From the NCBI GenBank assembly GCA_016183655.1, contig JACPEH010000008.1, forward strand, positions 434,001 to 498,000: a DNA stretch of 64,000 nt, read 5' to 3'. This stretch comes from Rhodocyclales bacterium. GTDB taxonomy: Bacteria; Pseudomonadota; Gammaproteobacteria; Burkholderiales; Rhodocyclaceae. A program made the translations under genes and the position numbers. The notes under the pieces are model-generated. The model saw only the letters and a program-made list of their open reading frames with translations, was not told the DNA's origin and did no database searches. Position 1 is the first letter of the stretch, and every line of letters begins with the position of its first letter. Of this stretch, positions 25,714 through 35,069 are shown piece after piece.

Positions 25714-27237
25714 TTACTCCGACATCAGGTTGAGGTGCATCTGCTGCGACGCGCCGCCGTCCTCGCTGGTCGTCTTCGAGCCGCCGTTGCGGGCGGCCTC
25801 GATCTCGTCGAGGTACTCCGGGCTGATGTCGCCAGTGATGTAGCAGCCGTCGAAGCACGAGGCGTCGAACGAGGACATGCGGTCGGATAGTTCGCGCACC
25901 GACGCCTTCAGCGCGTCGAGATCCTGGTAGACCAGCGCGTCGGCGCCGATCTCGGCGGCGATTTCCTCGTCGCTGCGGCCGGTGGCGATCAGCTCGCCGC
26001 GCGTCGGCATGTCGATGCCGTAGACGTTGGGGAAGCGCACCGGCGGCGCCGCCGAGGCGAAATAGACCTTGAGCGCGCCGGCGGCGCGCGCCATCTCGAC
26101 GATCTCGCGGCTGGTGGTGCCGCGCACGATCGAGTCGTCGACCAGCAGCACGCGCTTGCCGCGGAATTCCTCGCCGACGGTGTTGAGCTTCTGGCGCACC
26201 GACTTCTTGCGCGTCGACTGGCCGGGCATGATGAAGGTGCGGCCGATGTAGCGGTTCTTGACGAAGCCTTCGCGGTACGGGATGCCCAGCTTCTGCGCCA
26301 GCTGCATTGCCGACGGGCGCGACGAATCGGGGATCGGCACGACGACGTCGATCTCGCTGATCGGGATGTTCTTCGCCACCTTGTCGGCGAGGTGCTCGCC
26401 CATGCGCAGCCGGGTCTCGTAGACGGAAACGCCGTCGATCACCGAATCCGGACGCGCCAGATAGACGTATTCGAAGATGCACGGCGAATAGACCGGCTGC
26501 TGCGCGCACTGGCGCGTGTGCAGCTGGTGGTCGAGGCCGATGAAGATGGCTTCGCCCGGCTCGACGTCGCGCTCGACGGTGAAGCCGAGGGTGTCGAGGG
26601 CGACCGACTCGGAGGAAACCAGGTATTCGGTGCCTTCCGGCGTCTCGTTCGAGCCATAGACCATCGGGCGGATGCCGTGCGGGTCGCGGAAGGCCAGCAG
26701 GCCGTAGCCGGCGATGATGGCGACGACGGCGTAGGCGCCGCGGCAGCGGCGATGGACGCCAGCGACCGCCTGGAAGATGCTGTCGACGTCGAGCTCGAAG
26801 CCGTGCGCGCAGGACTGCAGCTCATGCGCGAGGACGTTGAGCAGGACTTCCGAATCGGAGTTGGTGTTGATGTGGCGGCGGTCGAGCCGGAACATCTCTT
26901 CCTGCAGCTGCTGCGTATTGGTCAGGTTGCCGTTGTGGCCGAGGACGATGCCGAACGGCGAGTTCACGTAGAACGGCTGCGCCTCGGCGAAGTTGTAGGC
27001 CGAACCGGCGGTCGGGTAGCGCACGTGGCCGATGCCGACGTTGCCCGGCAGCGCGCGCATGTTGCGCGTGCGGAAGACGTCGCGCACCAGCCCCGGCCCC
27101 TTGTGCATGTGGAAGGTGTTGCCTTCCGCGGTGGCGATGCCTGCGGCATCCTGGCCGCGGTGCTGCAGCACCATCAGGCCGTCGTACAGCAGCTGGTTGA
27201 CCGGCGACGTTGCTACAACTCCGAGAATTCCGCACAT
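25714..27237 (-). CDS. purF: Amidophosphoribosyltransferase
   Basis: A 507-residue enzyme that catalyses the first step of purine synthesis (PRPP + glutamine to phosphoribosylamine). The class II glutaminase domain begins with the catalytic Cys2 ('MCGILGVVATSPVN') and shows 'GHVRYPTAG' and 'GHNGNLTN'. The phosphoribosyltransferase half contains 'VLLVDDSIVRGTTSREIV', the PRPP loop. Length is normal. It lies 23 bases after cvpA, the conserved cvpA-purF pair, and just ahead of metZ. Confidence 0.96.
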   Translation of the reverse strand: MCGILGVVATSPVNQLLYDGLMVLQHRGQDAAGIATAEGNTFHMHKGPGLVRDVFRTRNMRALPGNVGIGHVRYPTAGSAYNFAEAQPFYVNSPFGIVLGHNGNLTNTQQLQEEMFRLDRRHINTNSDSEVLLNVLAHELQSCAHGFELDVDSIFQAVAGVHRRCRGAYAVVAIIAGYGLLAFRDPHGIRPMVYGSNETPEGTEYLVSSESVALDTLGFTVERDVEPGEAIFIGLDHQLHTRQCAQQPVYSPCIFEYVYLARPDSVIDGVSVYETRLRMGEHLADKVAKNIPISEIDVVVPIPDSSRPSAMQLAQKLGIPYREGFVKNRYIGRTFIMPGQSTRKKSVRQKLNTVGEEFRGKRVLLVDDSIVRGTTSREIVEMARAAGALKVYFASAAPPVRFPNVYGIDMPTRGELIATGRSDEEIAAEIGADALVYQDLDALKASVRELSDRMSSFDASCFDGCYITGDISPEYLDEIEAARNGGSKTTSEDGGASQQMHLNLMSE

Positions 27238-27260
27238 CTTCGTTTATTCCTACCTGATTG

Positions 27261-27749
27261 CTACCTGAATCGAATCCGTTTTGCCGCTTCCGGCGGCAGC
27301 CACGGCTTGCACGCCAGCACGGCGGTTTCCAGCGGCGGCGCCAGCCGCGCCTGCGCCCACCACGGCTGCTTCGGCGCCGAGGTCATGCCGCCGATCGCCA
27401 CCAGGATGAGCACGATCAACAGCCCGCGCGCCACGCCGAAGAAGACGCCGAGCACCCGGTCCACCGCCGACAGGCCGAGCACCTTCAACAGGCCGCGCAC
27501 CGCCAGCCGCACCACCCCGAGCACGATCAGCACGACGACGAAGACCACTGCGTAACCGGCCAGTATCCGCATGCCGGAATCGGCGATCGCGGTGATCAGC
27601 CCGCCGACCTCCGCTCCGAACTGCCATGCCGCCAGCGCCGCCAGCACCCAAGCCAGCAGCGCCAGCACTTCGCCGATCAGCCCGCGCCACAGACCGAGCG
27701 CCAGCGAGGCGAACAGGATGACGATCACCCCGTAGTCAAAAGCCGTCAT
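27261..27749 (-). CDS. cvpA: CvpA family membrane protein
   Basis: A 162-residue inner-membrane protein with about four transmembrane helices; the start 'MTAFDYGVIVILFASLALGL' and 'WRGLIGEVLALLAWVLA' are typical of the colicin V production family. It is always found beside purF in many proteobacteria; it affects colicin V export and envelope robustness, with no enzymatic function known. It lies 16 bases after dedD and 23 before purF in one operon. Confidence 0.9.
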   Translation of the reverse strand: MTAFDYGVIVILFASLALGLWRGLIGEVLALLAWVLAALAAWQFGAEVGGLITAIADSGMRILAGYAVVFVVVLIVLGVVRLAVRGLLKVLGLSAVDRVLGVFFGVARGLLIVLILVAIGGMTSAPKQPWWAQARLAPPLETAVLACKPWLPPEAAKRIRFR

Positions 27750-27765
27750 CGGCGACCGACTCCGC

Positions 27766-28509
27766 TCACTGCCTGGTCGCGACGACGCCGTTGACCCCGA
27801 TCCGCTTCATCCGGTCGAGCGCCTTCTCGGCCGCCTCGCGGCTCGGGAAGGGTCCGGCGCGCACCCGCGTCTTCTTGCCCTGCGGCGAATCGAGCGCTTC
27901 CGTATAAACCCTGATGCCAAGCTCGCCGAGCTTGGCCTGCAACTGTTTGACGTTGGCCGGATTGGCGAAGGCGCCGATCAGGATCACGTGCTGGTCCGAG
28001 GCCGCGGCGGAGGCCGGCTCGGACTTGCCGGAGAGGATCGCCGCCGCGCGGCGGGAGTCGTCGCCGCCGGCCTTCGCCGCCTTTTCCGGTGCCGGCTTGT
28101 CGGCGGGCTTTTCGACCGGTTTTTCAGGCGATTTCTCGACGGGCTTCGCCACCTTCTCCGCAGCCGCCGGAACCGGCGCCGCGACTTTCTCGACCGCCTT
28201 TTCCGGGGCTTTTTCCGGGGCCTTGTCGGCCGGCTTCTCGACTTGCCGTTCGACCGGTTTTTCCGGGGCGACGTTCCGTGCCGCCGGCGCTTCCGCCGGC
28301 TTCGCGGCGAGTGCTTTCGGATTGAAGGCCGGCGCCTGGTCCTGGCCCGGGATGCGGATCTCGACGTCGTTGACCGGCGCCTGCGGCGCCTGGTCCATCA
28401 CCATCGGCAGCACGACGGCGGCGAGCACCGCCATCGCGATCGCGCCGACCAGGCGGCGACGGGCGCGCTTCTTCAGCGGCAACTGGGCGTCGGCTTCCGG
28501 CATCGACAT
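27766..28509 (-). CDS. dedD: SPOR-domain cell-division protein (DedD-like)
   Basis: A 247-residue bitopic protein. A short cytoplasmic part is followed by one transmembrane helix (about 20-38, 'LVGAIAMAVLAAVVLPMVMD'), then a long periplasmic linker of repeated Ala/Pro/Lys/Glu motifs ('PEKPVEK', 'PADKAPEK'), and a C-terminal SPOR domain (about 170-245, 'HVILIGAFANPANVKQLQAK', ending 'GVNGVVATRQ'). SPOR domains bind denuded peptidoglycan at the septum. Its ATG overlaps the folC TGA by one base. Confidence 0.9.
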   Translation of the reverse strand: MSMPEADAQLPLKKRARRRLVGAIAMAVLAAVVLPMVMDQAPQAPVNDVEIRIPGQDQAPAFNPKALAAKPAEAPAARNVAPEKPVERQVEKPADKAPEKAPEKAVEKVAAPVPAAAEKVAKPVEKSPEKPVEKPADKPAPEKAAKAGGDDSRRAAAILSGKSEPASAAASDQHVILIGAFANPANVKQLQAKLGELGIRVYTEALDSPQGKKTRVRAGPFPSREAAEKALDRMKRIGVNGVVATRQ

Positions 28510-29792
28510 CAGGGACGTTCCTTGAGGGCGCGCATGACGGCCGCCACGGTGTAGAAGGATCCAAAGGCGAGAATTCTATCATTTTCGCCGGCCGCTTTTC
28601 GGGCGGCGGCGAAGGCTTCGGCCGGGTCGGCGTAGGTGCCGACGGCGCCCCCCAGCGCCTGCCCGGCAACCGCCGCGGCCAGCGCTTCGGCCGTGGCGCC
28701 GCGCGGCACCGCCAGCGTCGCCAGGTGCCAGTGGTCGACCTTGCCGGAGAGCGCCGCCAGCGCGCCGCCGATATCCTTGTCGGCAAGCATGCCGACGACC
28801 GCGTGCGTCTTGGCGTAGAAGCCCATGTCGCCGAGGTTGGATGCCAGCACGGCGACCGCCTGCGGGTTGTGGGCGACGTCCAGCACTACCGCCGGCTTGC
28901 CCGGCACCAGCTGGAAGCGCCCGGCGAGCTCGATCTCGATCAGGCCGCGGCGCACCGACTGCATGTCCACCGGCAGTTTCGCCTTGATCGCGTCGAGCGC
29001 AGCCAGCGCCGCCGAGGCGTTGGCCAGTTGCTGCGAGCCGCGGATGCCGGGGTTCGCCAGCCCGCCCCGGCGCAGCTGCTTGCGCCCCCACCAGGTCCAT
29101 TGCGTCTTGTCGCCGAAATAGCCGAAGTCGCGGCCGATCAGCTGCAGGTCGGCACCGATCGCCGCCGCGTGGTCGAGCAGCGATTGCGGCGGCTGCGGGT
29201 CGGCGCAGATCGCCGGCTTGCCGGCGCGGAAGATGCCGGCCTTCTCGCGGCCGATGCTCTCGCGGTCGGGCCCCAGCCAGTCGGTGTGGTCGAGCGCGAC
29301 GCCGGTGACGACGGCGACGTCCGGCTCATAGACGTTCACCGCGTCGAGCCGGCCGCCGAGGCCGACTTCGAGGATGATCGCCTCGACGCCGGCGGCGGCG
29401 AACACTTCCCATGCGGCCAGCGTGCCGAACTCGAAGTAGGTCAGCGGCACGTCGCCGGCGGCGACGCGCGCCGCCTCGACGCGGGCGAAGGCCGCGCACA
29501 GCGGCGCGTCGGCGACCGGCTCGCGGTCGAGGCGGACGCGCTCGTTGTAGGCGAGCAGGTGCGGCGACGCGTAGCAGCCGGTGCGGTAGCCGGAATAGGA
29601 GAGGATGTGTTCGAGGTAGGCGCAGGTCGAGCCCTTGCCGTTGGTGCCGCCGACGATGATCACCGGGCAGCGCTCGGTCTGGCCGAGCTCGGCCTTGACG
29701 CGGGCGACGCGGTCGAGCCCGAGCTCGATCCCCGCCTGCCCTTTCGGGTGCAGGGATTCGAGGTGGCGCAGCCAGTCGGTCAGGGACTTCAC
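28509..29792 (-). CDS. folC: Bifunctional folylpolyglutamate / dihydrofolate synthase
   Basis: A 427-residue Mur-ligase-family enzyme that adds glutamate to folates and makes dihydrofolate from dihydropteroate. Visible: P-loop 'IIVGGTNGKGSTCAYLEHIL', the folate/ATP region 'FEFGTLAAWEVFA', 'LEVGLGGRLDAVN', 'LDHTDWLG' and, in the C-terminal domain, 'VLDVAHNPQAV'. It sits between accD and dedD in the conserved order accD-folC-dedD-cvpA-purF. Stop and next start share one base. Confidence 0.95.
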   Translation of the reverse strand: MKSLTDWLRHLESLHPKGQAGIELGLDRVARVKAELGQTERCPVIIVGGTNGKGSTCAYLEHILSYSGYRTGCYASPHLLAYNERVRLDREPVADAPLCAAFARVEAARVAAGDVPLTYFEFGTLAAWEVFAAAGVEAIILEVGLGGRLDAVNVYEPDVAVVTGVALDHTDWLGPDRESIGREKAGIFRAGKPAICADPQPPQSLLDHAAAIGADLQLIGRDFGYFGDKTQWTWWGRKQLRRGGLANPGIRGSQQLANASAALAALDAIKAKLPVDMQSVRRGLIEIELAGRFQLVPGKPAVVLDVAHNPQAVAVLASNLGDMGFYAKTHAVVGMLADKDIGGALAALSGKVDHWHLATLAVPRGATAEALAAAVAGQALGGAVGTYADPAEAFAAARKAAGENDRILAFGSFYTVAAVMRALKERP

Positions 29793-29810
29793 GAAAACTC
29801 TTTCGACGCA

Positions 29811-29892
29811 GAGCGCGCAGAGATGTAGAGAACGCAGAGATTTCTACGGATATTCTCCGCGCCCTCTGCGTCTCTGCGATCTCTGCGTTTGA
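29811..29892. repeat. CGCAGAG tandem/inverted repeat between accD and folC
   Basis: The 106-base gap contains several CGCAGAG units on the left (29811-29838) and CTCTGCG units on the right (29860-29886). They form a long imperfect palindrome around TTCTACGGATATTCT. It is non-coding and lies within an otherwise tight operon, so it could form a hairpin in the mRNA that tunes expression of folC relative to accD, or be an interspersed repeat. Confidence 0.65.
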
Positions 29893-29898
29893 AGCGGT

Positions 29899-30771
29899 TC
29901 AAGCCGCCGCCGGCAGTTTCTGCAGCTGTGCCAGCAGCTGCGCCAGCGTCGCCTTCATCTCGCGGCGGTCGACGATCATGTCGATGGCGCCCTTTTCGAG
30001 CAGGAACTCGGAGCGCTGGAAGCCTTCCGGCAACTTCTCGCGCACCGTCTGCTCGATCACGCGCGGACCGGCGAAGCCGATCAGCGCGTTCGGTTCGGCG
30101 ATGACGATGTCGCCGACGAAGGCGAACGACGCGGAAACACCACCCATGGTCGGGTCGGTGAGGATCGAGATGAACGGCAGCTGGTGTTCGGAGAGCTTGG
30201 TCAGCGCGGCGGTGGTCTTGGCCATCTGCATCAGCGAGAACAGGCCTTCCTGCATGCGCGCGCCGCCCGAGGCGGTGACGCAGATGAAGGGCAGCCTGTT
30301 CTCGACCGCGACGCGCACGCCGCGCACGAAGCGCTCGCCGAGCACCGAGCCCATCGAGCCGCCCATGAAGTCGAACTCGAAGGCCGCGGCGACCACCGGC
30401 AGGGTGTTGATCGCGCCCTGCATGACCACCAGCGAATCGGTCTCGCCGCTGCTCTCGCAGGCGTCCAGCAGACGCTCGGGATAGCGCCGGCTGTCCTTGA
30501 ACTTGAGCGAGTCGACCGGCAGCACTTCCTCGCCGATCTCGAAGCGGCCTTCGGCGTCGAGCAGCAGGTCGAGGCGCGCGCGCGCCTTGACGCGGTTGTG
30601 GTGGCTGCACTTCGGGCAGACGTTGAGGTTGTTTTCCAGATCGGTCGCGTAGAGCACCGCCTCGCAGGACGGGCACTTGCTCCACAAGCCTTCGGGCAGC
30701 GTCGACTTGCGCGCGGCACCGGGTTCGTTGCGCTTGATCTTCGGCGGCAGCAGTTTGTTCAGCCAGCTCAT
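29899..30771 (-). CDS. accD: Acetyl-CoA carboxylase carboxyltransferase subunit beta
   Basis: A 290-residue carboxyltransferase beta subunit for malonyl-CoA synthesis. The N-terminal zinc ribbon is visible as '[20 protein letters not shown]' followed by a second Cys-Pro-Lys-Cys pair, and the carboxyltransferase core as '[20 protein letters not shown]' and '[20 protein letters not shown]'. It lies 28 bases after trpA; the trp-accD-folC order is conserved in many proteobacteria. Confidence 0.96.
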   Translation of the reverse strand: MSWLNKLLPPKIKRNEPGAARKSTLPEGLWSKCPSCEAVLYATDLENNLNVCPKCSHHNRVKARARLDLLLDAEGRFEIGEEVLPVDSLKFKDSRRYPERLLDACESSGETDSLVVMQGAINTLPVVAAAFEFDFMGGSMGSVLGERFVRGVRVAVENRLPFICVTASGGARMQEGLFSLMQMAKTTAALTKLSEHQLPFISILTDPTMGGVSASFAFVGDIVIAEPNALIGFAGPRVIEQTVREKLPEGFQRSEFLLEKGAIDMIVDRREMKATLAQLLAQLQKLPAAA

Positions 30772-30799
30772 TTTTTCTTCCTTGTCCGGGACGCGCGCC

Positions 30800-31600
30800 T
30801 TACGCGGCGTCCATTCCCTGACGGATGCCGGAGACCAGCGCCTTGACCCTGGCGCAGGCCGTTTCCGGCGTCGACTGTTCGATTTCCTCGATGATCCGGC
30901 TGCCGACGACGACGGCGTCGGCGATGCGGGCGATGCGCGCGGCAGTCTCGGCGTCGCGGATGCCGAAGCCGACGCCGACCGGCAGGCCGGTCTTCTCGCG
31001 GATGGCCGGCAGGCGGGCGGCGACTGCGTCGACGTCGAGCGCGGCGGAGCCGGTGACGCCCTTCAGCGAGACGTAGTAGACGTAGCCGCTGGCAACCTTC
31101 GCGGCGCCGGCGATGCGGTCGTCGGTCGAGGTCGGCGCGAGCAGGAAGATCGGATCGAGGGCATGCTGCTTCATCGCCGCGGAAAACTCGGCGCTTTCCT
31201 CGGGCGGGTAGTCGACCACCAGCACGCCGTCGACGCCGGCGGCCTGCGCCGCGGCGGCGAAGGCGTCGACGCCCATCGCCTCGATCGGGTTGGCATAGCC
31301 CATCAGCACCACCGGCGTCTCGCCGTTCTGCTTGCGGAATTCGGCAACGAGGGCGAGCACCTTCTTCAGGCTCATGCCCCGCGCCAGCGCGCGCTCGGAG
31401 GCGCGCTGGATGGTCGGGCCGTCGGCCATCGGGTCGGAGAACGGCACGCCGAGTTCGATGATGTCGGCACCGGCCTCGACCAGCGTGTGCATCAGCGGCA
31501 CGGTCAGCGCGGCATCGGGATCGCCGGCGGTGATGAAGGGGATCAGCGCCTTGCGGCCCTGCGCCTGGAGGCGTTCGAAACTGGCTTGGATGCGGGACAT
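30800..31600 (-). CDS. trpA: Tryptophan synthase alpha chain
   Basis: A 266-residue TIM-barrel that releases indole from indole-3-glycerol phosphate. '[11 protein letters not shown]', the catalytic Glu in '[19 protein letters not shown]', and '[15 protein letters not shown]' are present, and '[13 protein letters not shown]' forms the phosphate site. Start at MSRIQASFE (31600), 13 bases after the trpB stop (31614). A longer open frame overlaps trpB and is rejected. Confidence 0.96.
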   Translation of the reverse strand: MSRIQASFERLQAQGRKALIPFITAGDPDAALTVPLMHTLVEAGADIIELGVPFSDPMADGPTIQRASERALARGMSLKKVLALVAEFRKQNGETPVVLMGYANPIEAMGVDAFAAAAQAAGVDGVLVVDYPPEESAEFSAAMKQHALDPIFLLAPTSTDDRIAGAAKVASGYVYYVSLKGVTGSAALDVDAVAARLPAIREKTGLPVGVGFGIRDAETAARIARIADAVVVGSRIIEEIEQSTPETACARVKALVSGIRQGMDAA

Positions 31601-31613
31601 TCTGGGCGTCCTG

Positions 31614-32936
31614 TCAGAACTTGATGCCGGATTTTTCGGCGACGGTGTGCATGTCCTTGTCGCCGCGGCCGGAGAGGTTGACCAGCAGGATCTTGTCCTT
31701 CGGCAGCGTCGGCGCCAGCTTGGTGGCATAGGCCAGCGCGTGCGACGACTCCAGCGCCGGGATGATGCCCTCGAAGCGGCACAGGTCGTGGAAGGCCTGC
31801 AGCGCCTCGGCATCGGTGATGCCGACGTATTCGGCACGGCCGGAGTCCTTGAGCCAGGCGTGTTCCGGACCGACGCCCGGGTAGTCGAGGCCGGCCGAGA
31901 TCGAGTGCGTCTCGATGATCTGCCCGTCCTCGTCCTGCAGCAGGTAGGTACGGTTGCCGTGCAGCACGCCGGGACGGCCGCGCTCCAGCGACGCCGCATG
32001 GTGGCCGGAGTCGAGCCCCTCGCCGGCCGCCTCGACGCCGATCAGCCTGACGCCCTCGACCGGGATGTACGGGTAGAAGAGGCCCATCGCGTTCGAGCCG
32101 CCGCCGACGCAGGCGATCGCGTAGTCCGGCTGGCGGCCGCACTGCTCCATCATCTGCGTGATGCACTCACGGCCGATCACCGCCTGGAAGTCGCGCACCA
32201 GCATCGGGTAGGGATGCGGGCCGGCAACGGTGCCGATGATGTAGAAGGTGTTGTGGACGTTGGTGACCCAGTCGCGCATCGCTTCGTTCAGCGCGTCCTT
32301 CAGCGTCTTCGAGCCGGACTCGACCGGCACGACGGTGGCGCCGAGCAGCTTCATGCGATAGACGTTGGCGGCCTGGCGCTTGACATCCTCGCTGCCCATG
32401 TAGACCACGCATTCCATGCCGTAGCGGGCGGCGACGGTGGCCGTGGCGACCCCGTGCTGGCCGGCGCCGGTCTCGGCAATCACGCGCGGCTTGCCCATGC
32501 GGCGGGCGAGCATGGCCTGGCCGATGCAGTTGTTCACCTTGTGCGCGCCGGTGTGGTTCAGGTCCTCGCGCTTGAGGTAGATCTGCGCGCCGCCGAGCAG
32601 CTCGGACCAGCGCTTGGCATGGTAGATCGGGCTCGGCCGGCCGACGTAGTGCTTCAGGTCGTACTCGAACTCGGCGATGAACTGCGGGTCCTTGAGCGCC
32701 GCGGCGTAGGCTTCCTTCAGCTCGTCGAGCGCCGGGATCAGCGTCTCGGCAACGAACAGGCCGCCATAGGGACCGAAGTGGCCCCGGCTGTCCGGCAGGT
32801 GAGTCAGCTCTGCCCAGCGGGCAGAGCTTTCCTCGCCACAGCTTGGGGCACCTTCGGTGCCGGAATCACGCTTTGCCTCGCTCATCCCGCCCTGAAGGGC
32901 CGGATTTTCGTTCGGCGTGTGGTCATACATCTGCAT
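31614..32936 (-). CDS. trpB: Tryptophan synthase beta chain with N-terminal insert
   Basis: A 440-residue PLP enzyme that joins indole and serine. The PLP Lys is in '[20 protein letters not shown]'; '[17 protein letters not shown]' and '[16 protein letters not shown]' are canonical. Residues 1-5 (MQMYD) and about 47 onward ([13 protein letters not shown]) match normal TrpB N-termini, but roughly residues 9-45 are extra, encoded by hairpin-rich DNA (32802-32912). The insert keeps the frame. An internal Met at 32885 could serve as a later start, but the overlap with trpF by 14 bases and the MQMYD sequence favour 32936. The insert precedes the catalytic fold and need not disrupt activity. Confidence 0.93.
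   Translation of the reverse strand: MQMYDHTPNENPALQGGMSEAKRDSGTEGAPSCGEESSARWAELTHLPDSRGHFGPYGGLFVAETLIPALDELKEAYAAALKDPQFIAEFEYDLKHYVGRPSPIYHAKRWSELLGGAQIYLKREDLNHTGAHKVNNCIGQAMLARRMGKPRVIAETGAGQHGVATATVAARYGMECVVYMGSEDVKRQAANVYRMKLLGATVVPVESGSKTLKDALNEAMRDWVTNVHNTFYIIGTVAGPHPYPMLVRDFQAVIGRECITQMMEQCGRQPDYAIACVGGGSNAMGLFYPYIPVEGVRLIGVEAAGEGLDSGHHAASLERGRPGVLHGNRTYLLQDEDGQIIETHSISAGLDYPGVGPEHAWLKDSGRAEYVGITDAEALQAFHDLCRFEGIIPALESSHALAYATKLAPTLPKDKILLVNLSGRGDKDMHTVAEKSGIKF
32802..32912. repeat. In-frame palindromic insert in trpB
   Basis: About 111 bases, 37 codons, inside the 5' end of trpB. They contain three consecutive perfect hairpins: AGCTCTGCCC/GGGCAGAGCT (32806-32815 with 32819-32828), GGCACC/GGTGCC (32847-32852 with 32856-32861), and GCCCT/AGGGC (32889-32893 with 32896-32900). 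The encoded peptide ([20 protein letters not shown] and flanks) has no counterpart in standard TrpB. The layout resembles palindromic elements known to insert in frame in coding sequence. Confidence 0.7.
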
Positions 32937-33543
32937 TGCGAACTCCAGCGATAAATGCGGCAATCTTGGCGTGGTCCTTGACGCCCTTGGCAACCTCGAC
33001 CCCGCTCGATACATCGACCGCGGCGGGGCGCACCGTGCGCACCGCGGTCGTGACGTTGTCCGGGTCCAGCCCTCCGGAGAGGACGATCGGGCGCGGCAGG
33101 CCTTGCGGAATCATCTTCCAGTCGAAGGCGTGGCCGCCGCCGCCGTAGCCGTCGACGAAGGCGTCGAGCAGCAGCGCCTGGGCCGAGCCGAACGAAGCCG
33201 CGTATTGTACCAAATCGAACCCCGGCCTCATCCGCGCCGCCTTCAGGTAGGGCCGGTCGAACTGGGCACAGTAGGCTTCGTCCTCGTCGCCGTGGAACTG
33301 CAGCAGGCTCAAGGGCACTGCCGCCAGCGTCTGGCGCACCGTCGCCGCCTCGGCATTGACGAAGAGGCCGACCACCTGCAGGAAGGGCGGCATCGCCCGC
33401 GCGATCGCCGCGGCGCGCTCCAGGTCGACGAAGCGCGGGCTCTTCGGGTAGAAGACGAGGCCGATCGCATCGGCGCCGGCATTCGCCGCGGCGAGGCCGT
33501 CGGCGATGGTGGTGATGCCGCAGATCTTGATCCGTGTGCGCAT
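32923..33543 (-). CDS. trpF: Phosphoribosylanthranilate isomerase
   Basis: A 206-residue TIM-barrel isomerase of tryptophan synthesis. 'RIKICGITT' holds the catalytic Cys, '[13 protein letters not shown]' is typical, 'LLQFHGDED' follows, and '[20 protein letters not shown]' forms the phosphate site with the family Asp and Ser. Its stop overlaps the trpB start by 14 bases. The start is one base past the truA stop, so truA-trpF-trpB-trpA form a single transcription unit, at least in part. Confidence 0.96.
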   Translation of the reverse strand: MRTRIKICGITTIADGLAAANAGADAIGLVFYPKSPRFVDLERAAAIARAMPPFLQVVGLFVNAEAATVRQTLAAVPLSLLQFHGDEDEAYCAQFDRPYLKAARMRPGFDLVQYAASFGSAQALLLDAFVDGYGGGGHAFDWKMIPQGLPRPIVLSGGLDPDNVTTAVRTVRPAAVDVSSGVEVAKGVKDHAKIAAFIAGVRNADV

Positions 33544-33544
33544 T

Positions 33545-34327
33545 TCAAATCCCCGTGAGCACCGGCGCCGGCAGTTCCGGCAGTCCCCAGTGCGCTTCGT
33601 AGCTGACGCCGGACAGGTAGAGCCCGTCCGGCGAGAAGGTCGGTGCCGCTTGTCTGCGGTCGCGGCATTCGAGCAGTTCGTCGATCCATGCCGGCGAATG
33701 CTTGCCCTTGCCGATATAGACCAGCGTACCGACCAGGTTGCGCACCATGTGGTGCAGGAAGGCAGTCGCCTCGAAGTCGAAGACGACATGGTCGCCGGCC
33801 TGCCACACCGAGGCCTCGCGCAGCTCCTTGACCGGCGACTTGGCCTGGCATTCGGCGGCGCGAAAGGCCGAGAAGTCGTGCTCGCCGAGCAGGCGGGCAG
33901 CGCCGGCCTGCATCGCCGCCAGGTCGAGCGGCAGGTGAAACCAGCCGACGCGGCCGTTCGTCAGCCCCGGCCGCTGCGGCCGGTTGAGCAGCAGGTAGCG
34001 GTAGCGGCGGCCGCGCGCCGAGAAGCGGGCGTGGAAGTCGTCGGCCACCGGCTGCGCCCAGCGTACGGCGACGGCGTCCGGCAGGAAGGTGTTGGTGCCG
34101 CGCACCCAGGCCGACAGCGGGCGCTCGGCGAGGCATTCGAAATGCACGACCTGGCAGCTGGCATGCACGCCGGCGTCGGTGCGCCCGGCGCAGACGACGG
34201 CGATCGGCTCGCCGGCGATCTTGGTGAGCGCCTTCTCCAGCGCGTCCTGCACCGTGCCGCCGCCGGGCTGCGTCTGCCAGCCGTGGAAGGCACGGCCGTC
34301 GTATTCAAGGCAGAGGGCGATCTTCAT
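33545..34327 (-). CDS. truA: tRNA pseudouridine(38-40) synthase
   Basis: A 260-residue enzyme that makes pseudouridine at positions 38-40 of the anticodon arm. 'LCLEYDGRAFHGWQTQPG' is the N-terminal signature; the nucleophilic Asp is in 'VCAGRTDAGVHA'; 'FHARFSARGRRYRYLL' and 'FLHHMVRNLVGTLVYIG' are conserved. Start at MKIALCLEYDG (34327), overlapping the stop of the CbiQ-like gene by four bases (ATGA). Confidence 0.95.
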   Translation of the reverse strand: MKIALCLEYDGRAFHGWQTQPGGGTVQDALEKALTKIAGEPIAVVCAGRTDAGVHASCQVVHFECLAERPLSAWVRGTNTFLPDAVAVRWAQPVADDFHARFSARGRRYRYLLLNRPQRPGLTNGRVGWFHLPLDLAAMQAGAARLLGEHDFSAFRAAECQAKSPVKELREASVWQAGDHVVFDFEATAFLHHMVRNLVGTLVYIGKGKHSPAWIDELLECRDRRQAAPTFSPDGLYLSGVSYEAHWGLPELPAPVLTGI

Positions 34328-34935
34328 GCGGCGAGCACCAGCACGACCGCTGCCAGCATGCCGGCCAGCGCCAGCCAGTCGGCGGCCGTTGCTGCCGGCA
34401 GGGCGAACGTCACCGCCGTCGGCGCGTCGGCTGTCGGATCGGGTTCGAGCAGGTGCTTCCAGCCGCCCGCCGGCATCCGCCCGGCGTAGTGCAGCGCGAG
34501 CGACAGGCGGACGACGGCACGATCGACGTCGAGGCGCAGCACGCGGAACGGGCGGAGCAGGACATGGCAGCCCGCCATCAAGCGCTCCACCGGCGTCGTT
34601 TCGAGCAGCAGCGCCACCGCCGCCAGCACCAGCAGCAGCCGGCCGAGCTGCGTCAGGCCTTCGGCCAGTCCTTCCCAGGTCGGCACCAGCGCGCCGCCGT
34701 CGGCGCGCACCGGCTCGCCGGCGACGCCCCAGGCCAGCACCGCGAGCAGCGACAGCAGCAACCAGCGCGCCCGCGACGCCAGCCGCCACCAGCGCGCGAG
34801 CACCCGGCGGCCGCACAGCGGCACGGCGGCGAAGGCCGCCAGCAACGACAGGCCGGACAGCGACTGGATCGCGATCACGGCAAGCAGCCAGCAGCACAGG
34901 CGATGCGCGGGATGGAGCTGACCGGGTTGGGCCAT
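34324..34935 (-). CDS. CbiQ/EcfT-like membrane protein
   Basis: A 203-residue membrane protein with about five hydrophobic helices. 'RLMAGCHVLLRPFRVLRLDV' followed by 'DRAVVRLSLALHYAGRMP' resembles the coupling region of CbiQ/EcfT transmembrane subunits, but no ECF ATPase or S component is adjacent. It sits between fimV and truA in a position conserved in related genomes. I chose MAQPGQLHP (34935); a 19-codon extension is open but overlaps the fimV terminator region. Substrate or true function is unknown. Confidence 0.65.
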   Translation of the reverse strand: MAQPGQLHPAHRLCCWLLAVIAIQSLSGLSLLAAFAAVPLCGRRVLARWWRLASRARWLLLSLLAVLAWGVAGEPVRADGGALVPTWEGLAEGLTQLGRLLLVLAAVALLLETTPVERLMAGCHVLLRPFRVLRLDVDRAVVRLSLALHYAGRMPAGGWKHLLEPDPTADAPTAVTFALPAATAADWLALAGMLAAVVLVLAA

Positions 34936-35000
34936 TGGGACAGTGGACAATCGGAAGGATCCGCCGAGAAAAAGAAAACCGGAAAAGACCACCGGAAAAG

Positions 35001-35031
35001 AAAAAGGCCGCGATCCCGAAGGACCGCGGCC
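35001..35031 (-). terminator. Rho-independent terminator after fimV
   Basis: On the minus strand GGCCGCGGTCC-TTCG-GGATCGCGGCC is followed by TTTTTCTTTT: an 11-base stem with a stable UUCG tetraloop and a U-tract. It lies 39 bases downstream of the fimV stop (35070) and ends that transcript ahead of the CbiQ-like/truA/trpF operon. Confidence 0.9.
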
Positions 35032-35069
35032 CGTATTTTACCTTGTGGCCGGGCTATGCGTCAGGCGCC

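Noticed and set aside
32886..32936. Moving the trpB start to the internal Met at 32885
   Set aside because: The MQMYD start matches normal TrpB N-termini and overlaps trpF, and the segment between looks inserted.
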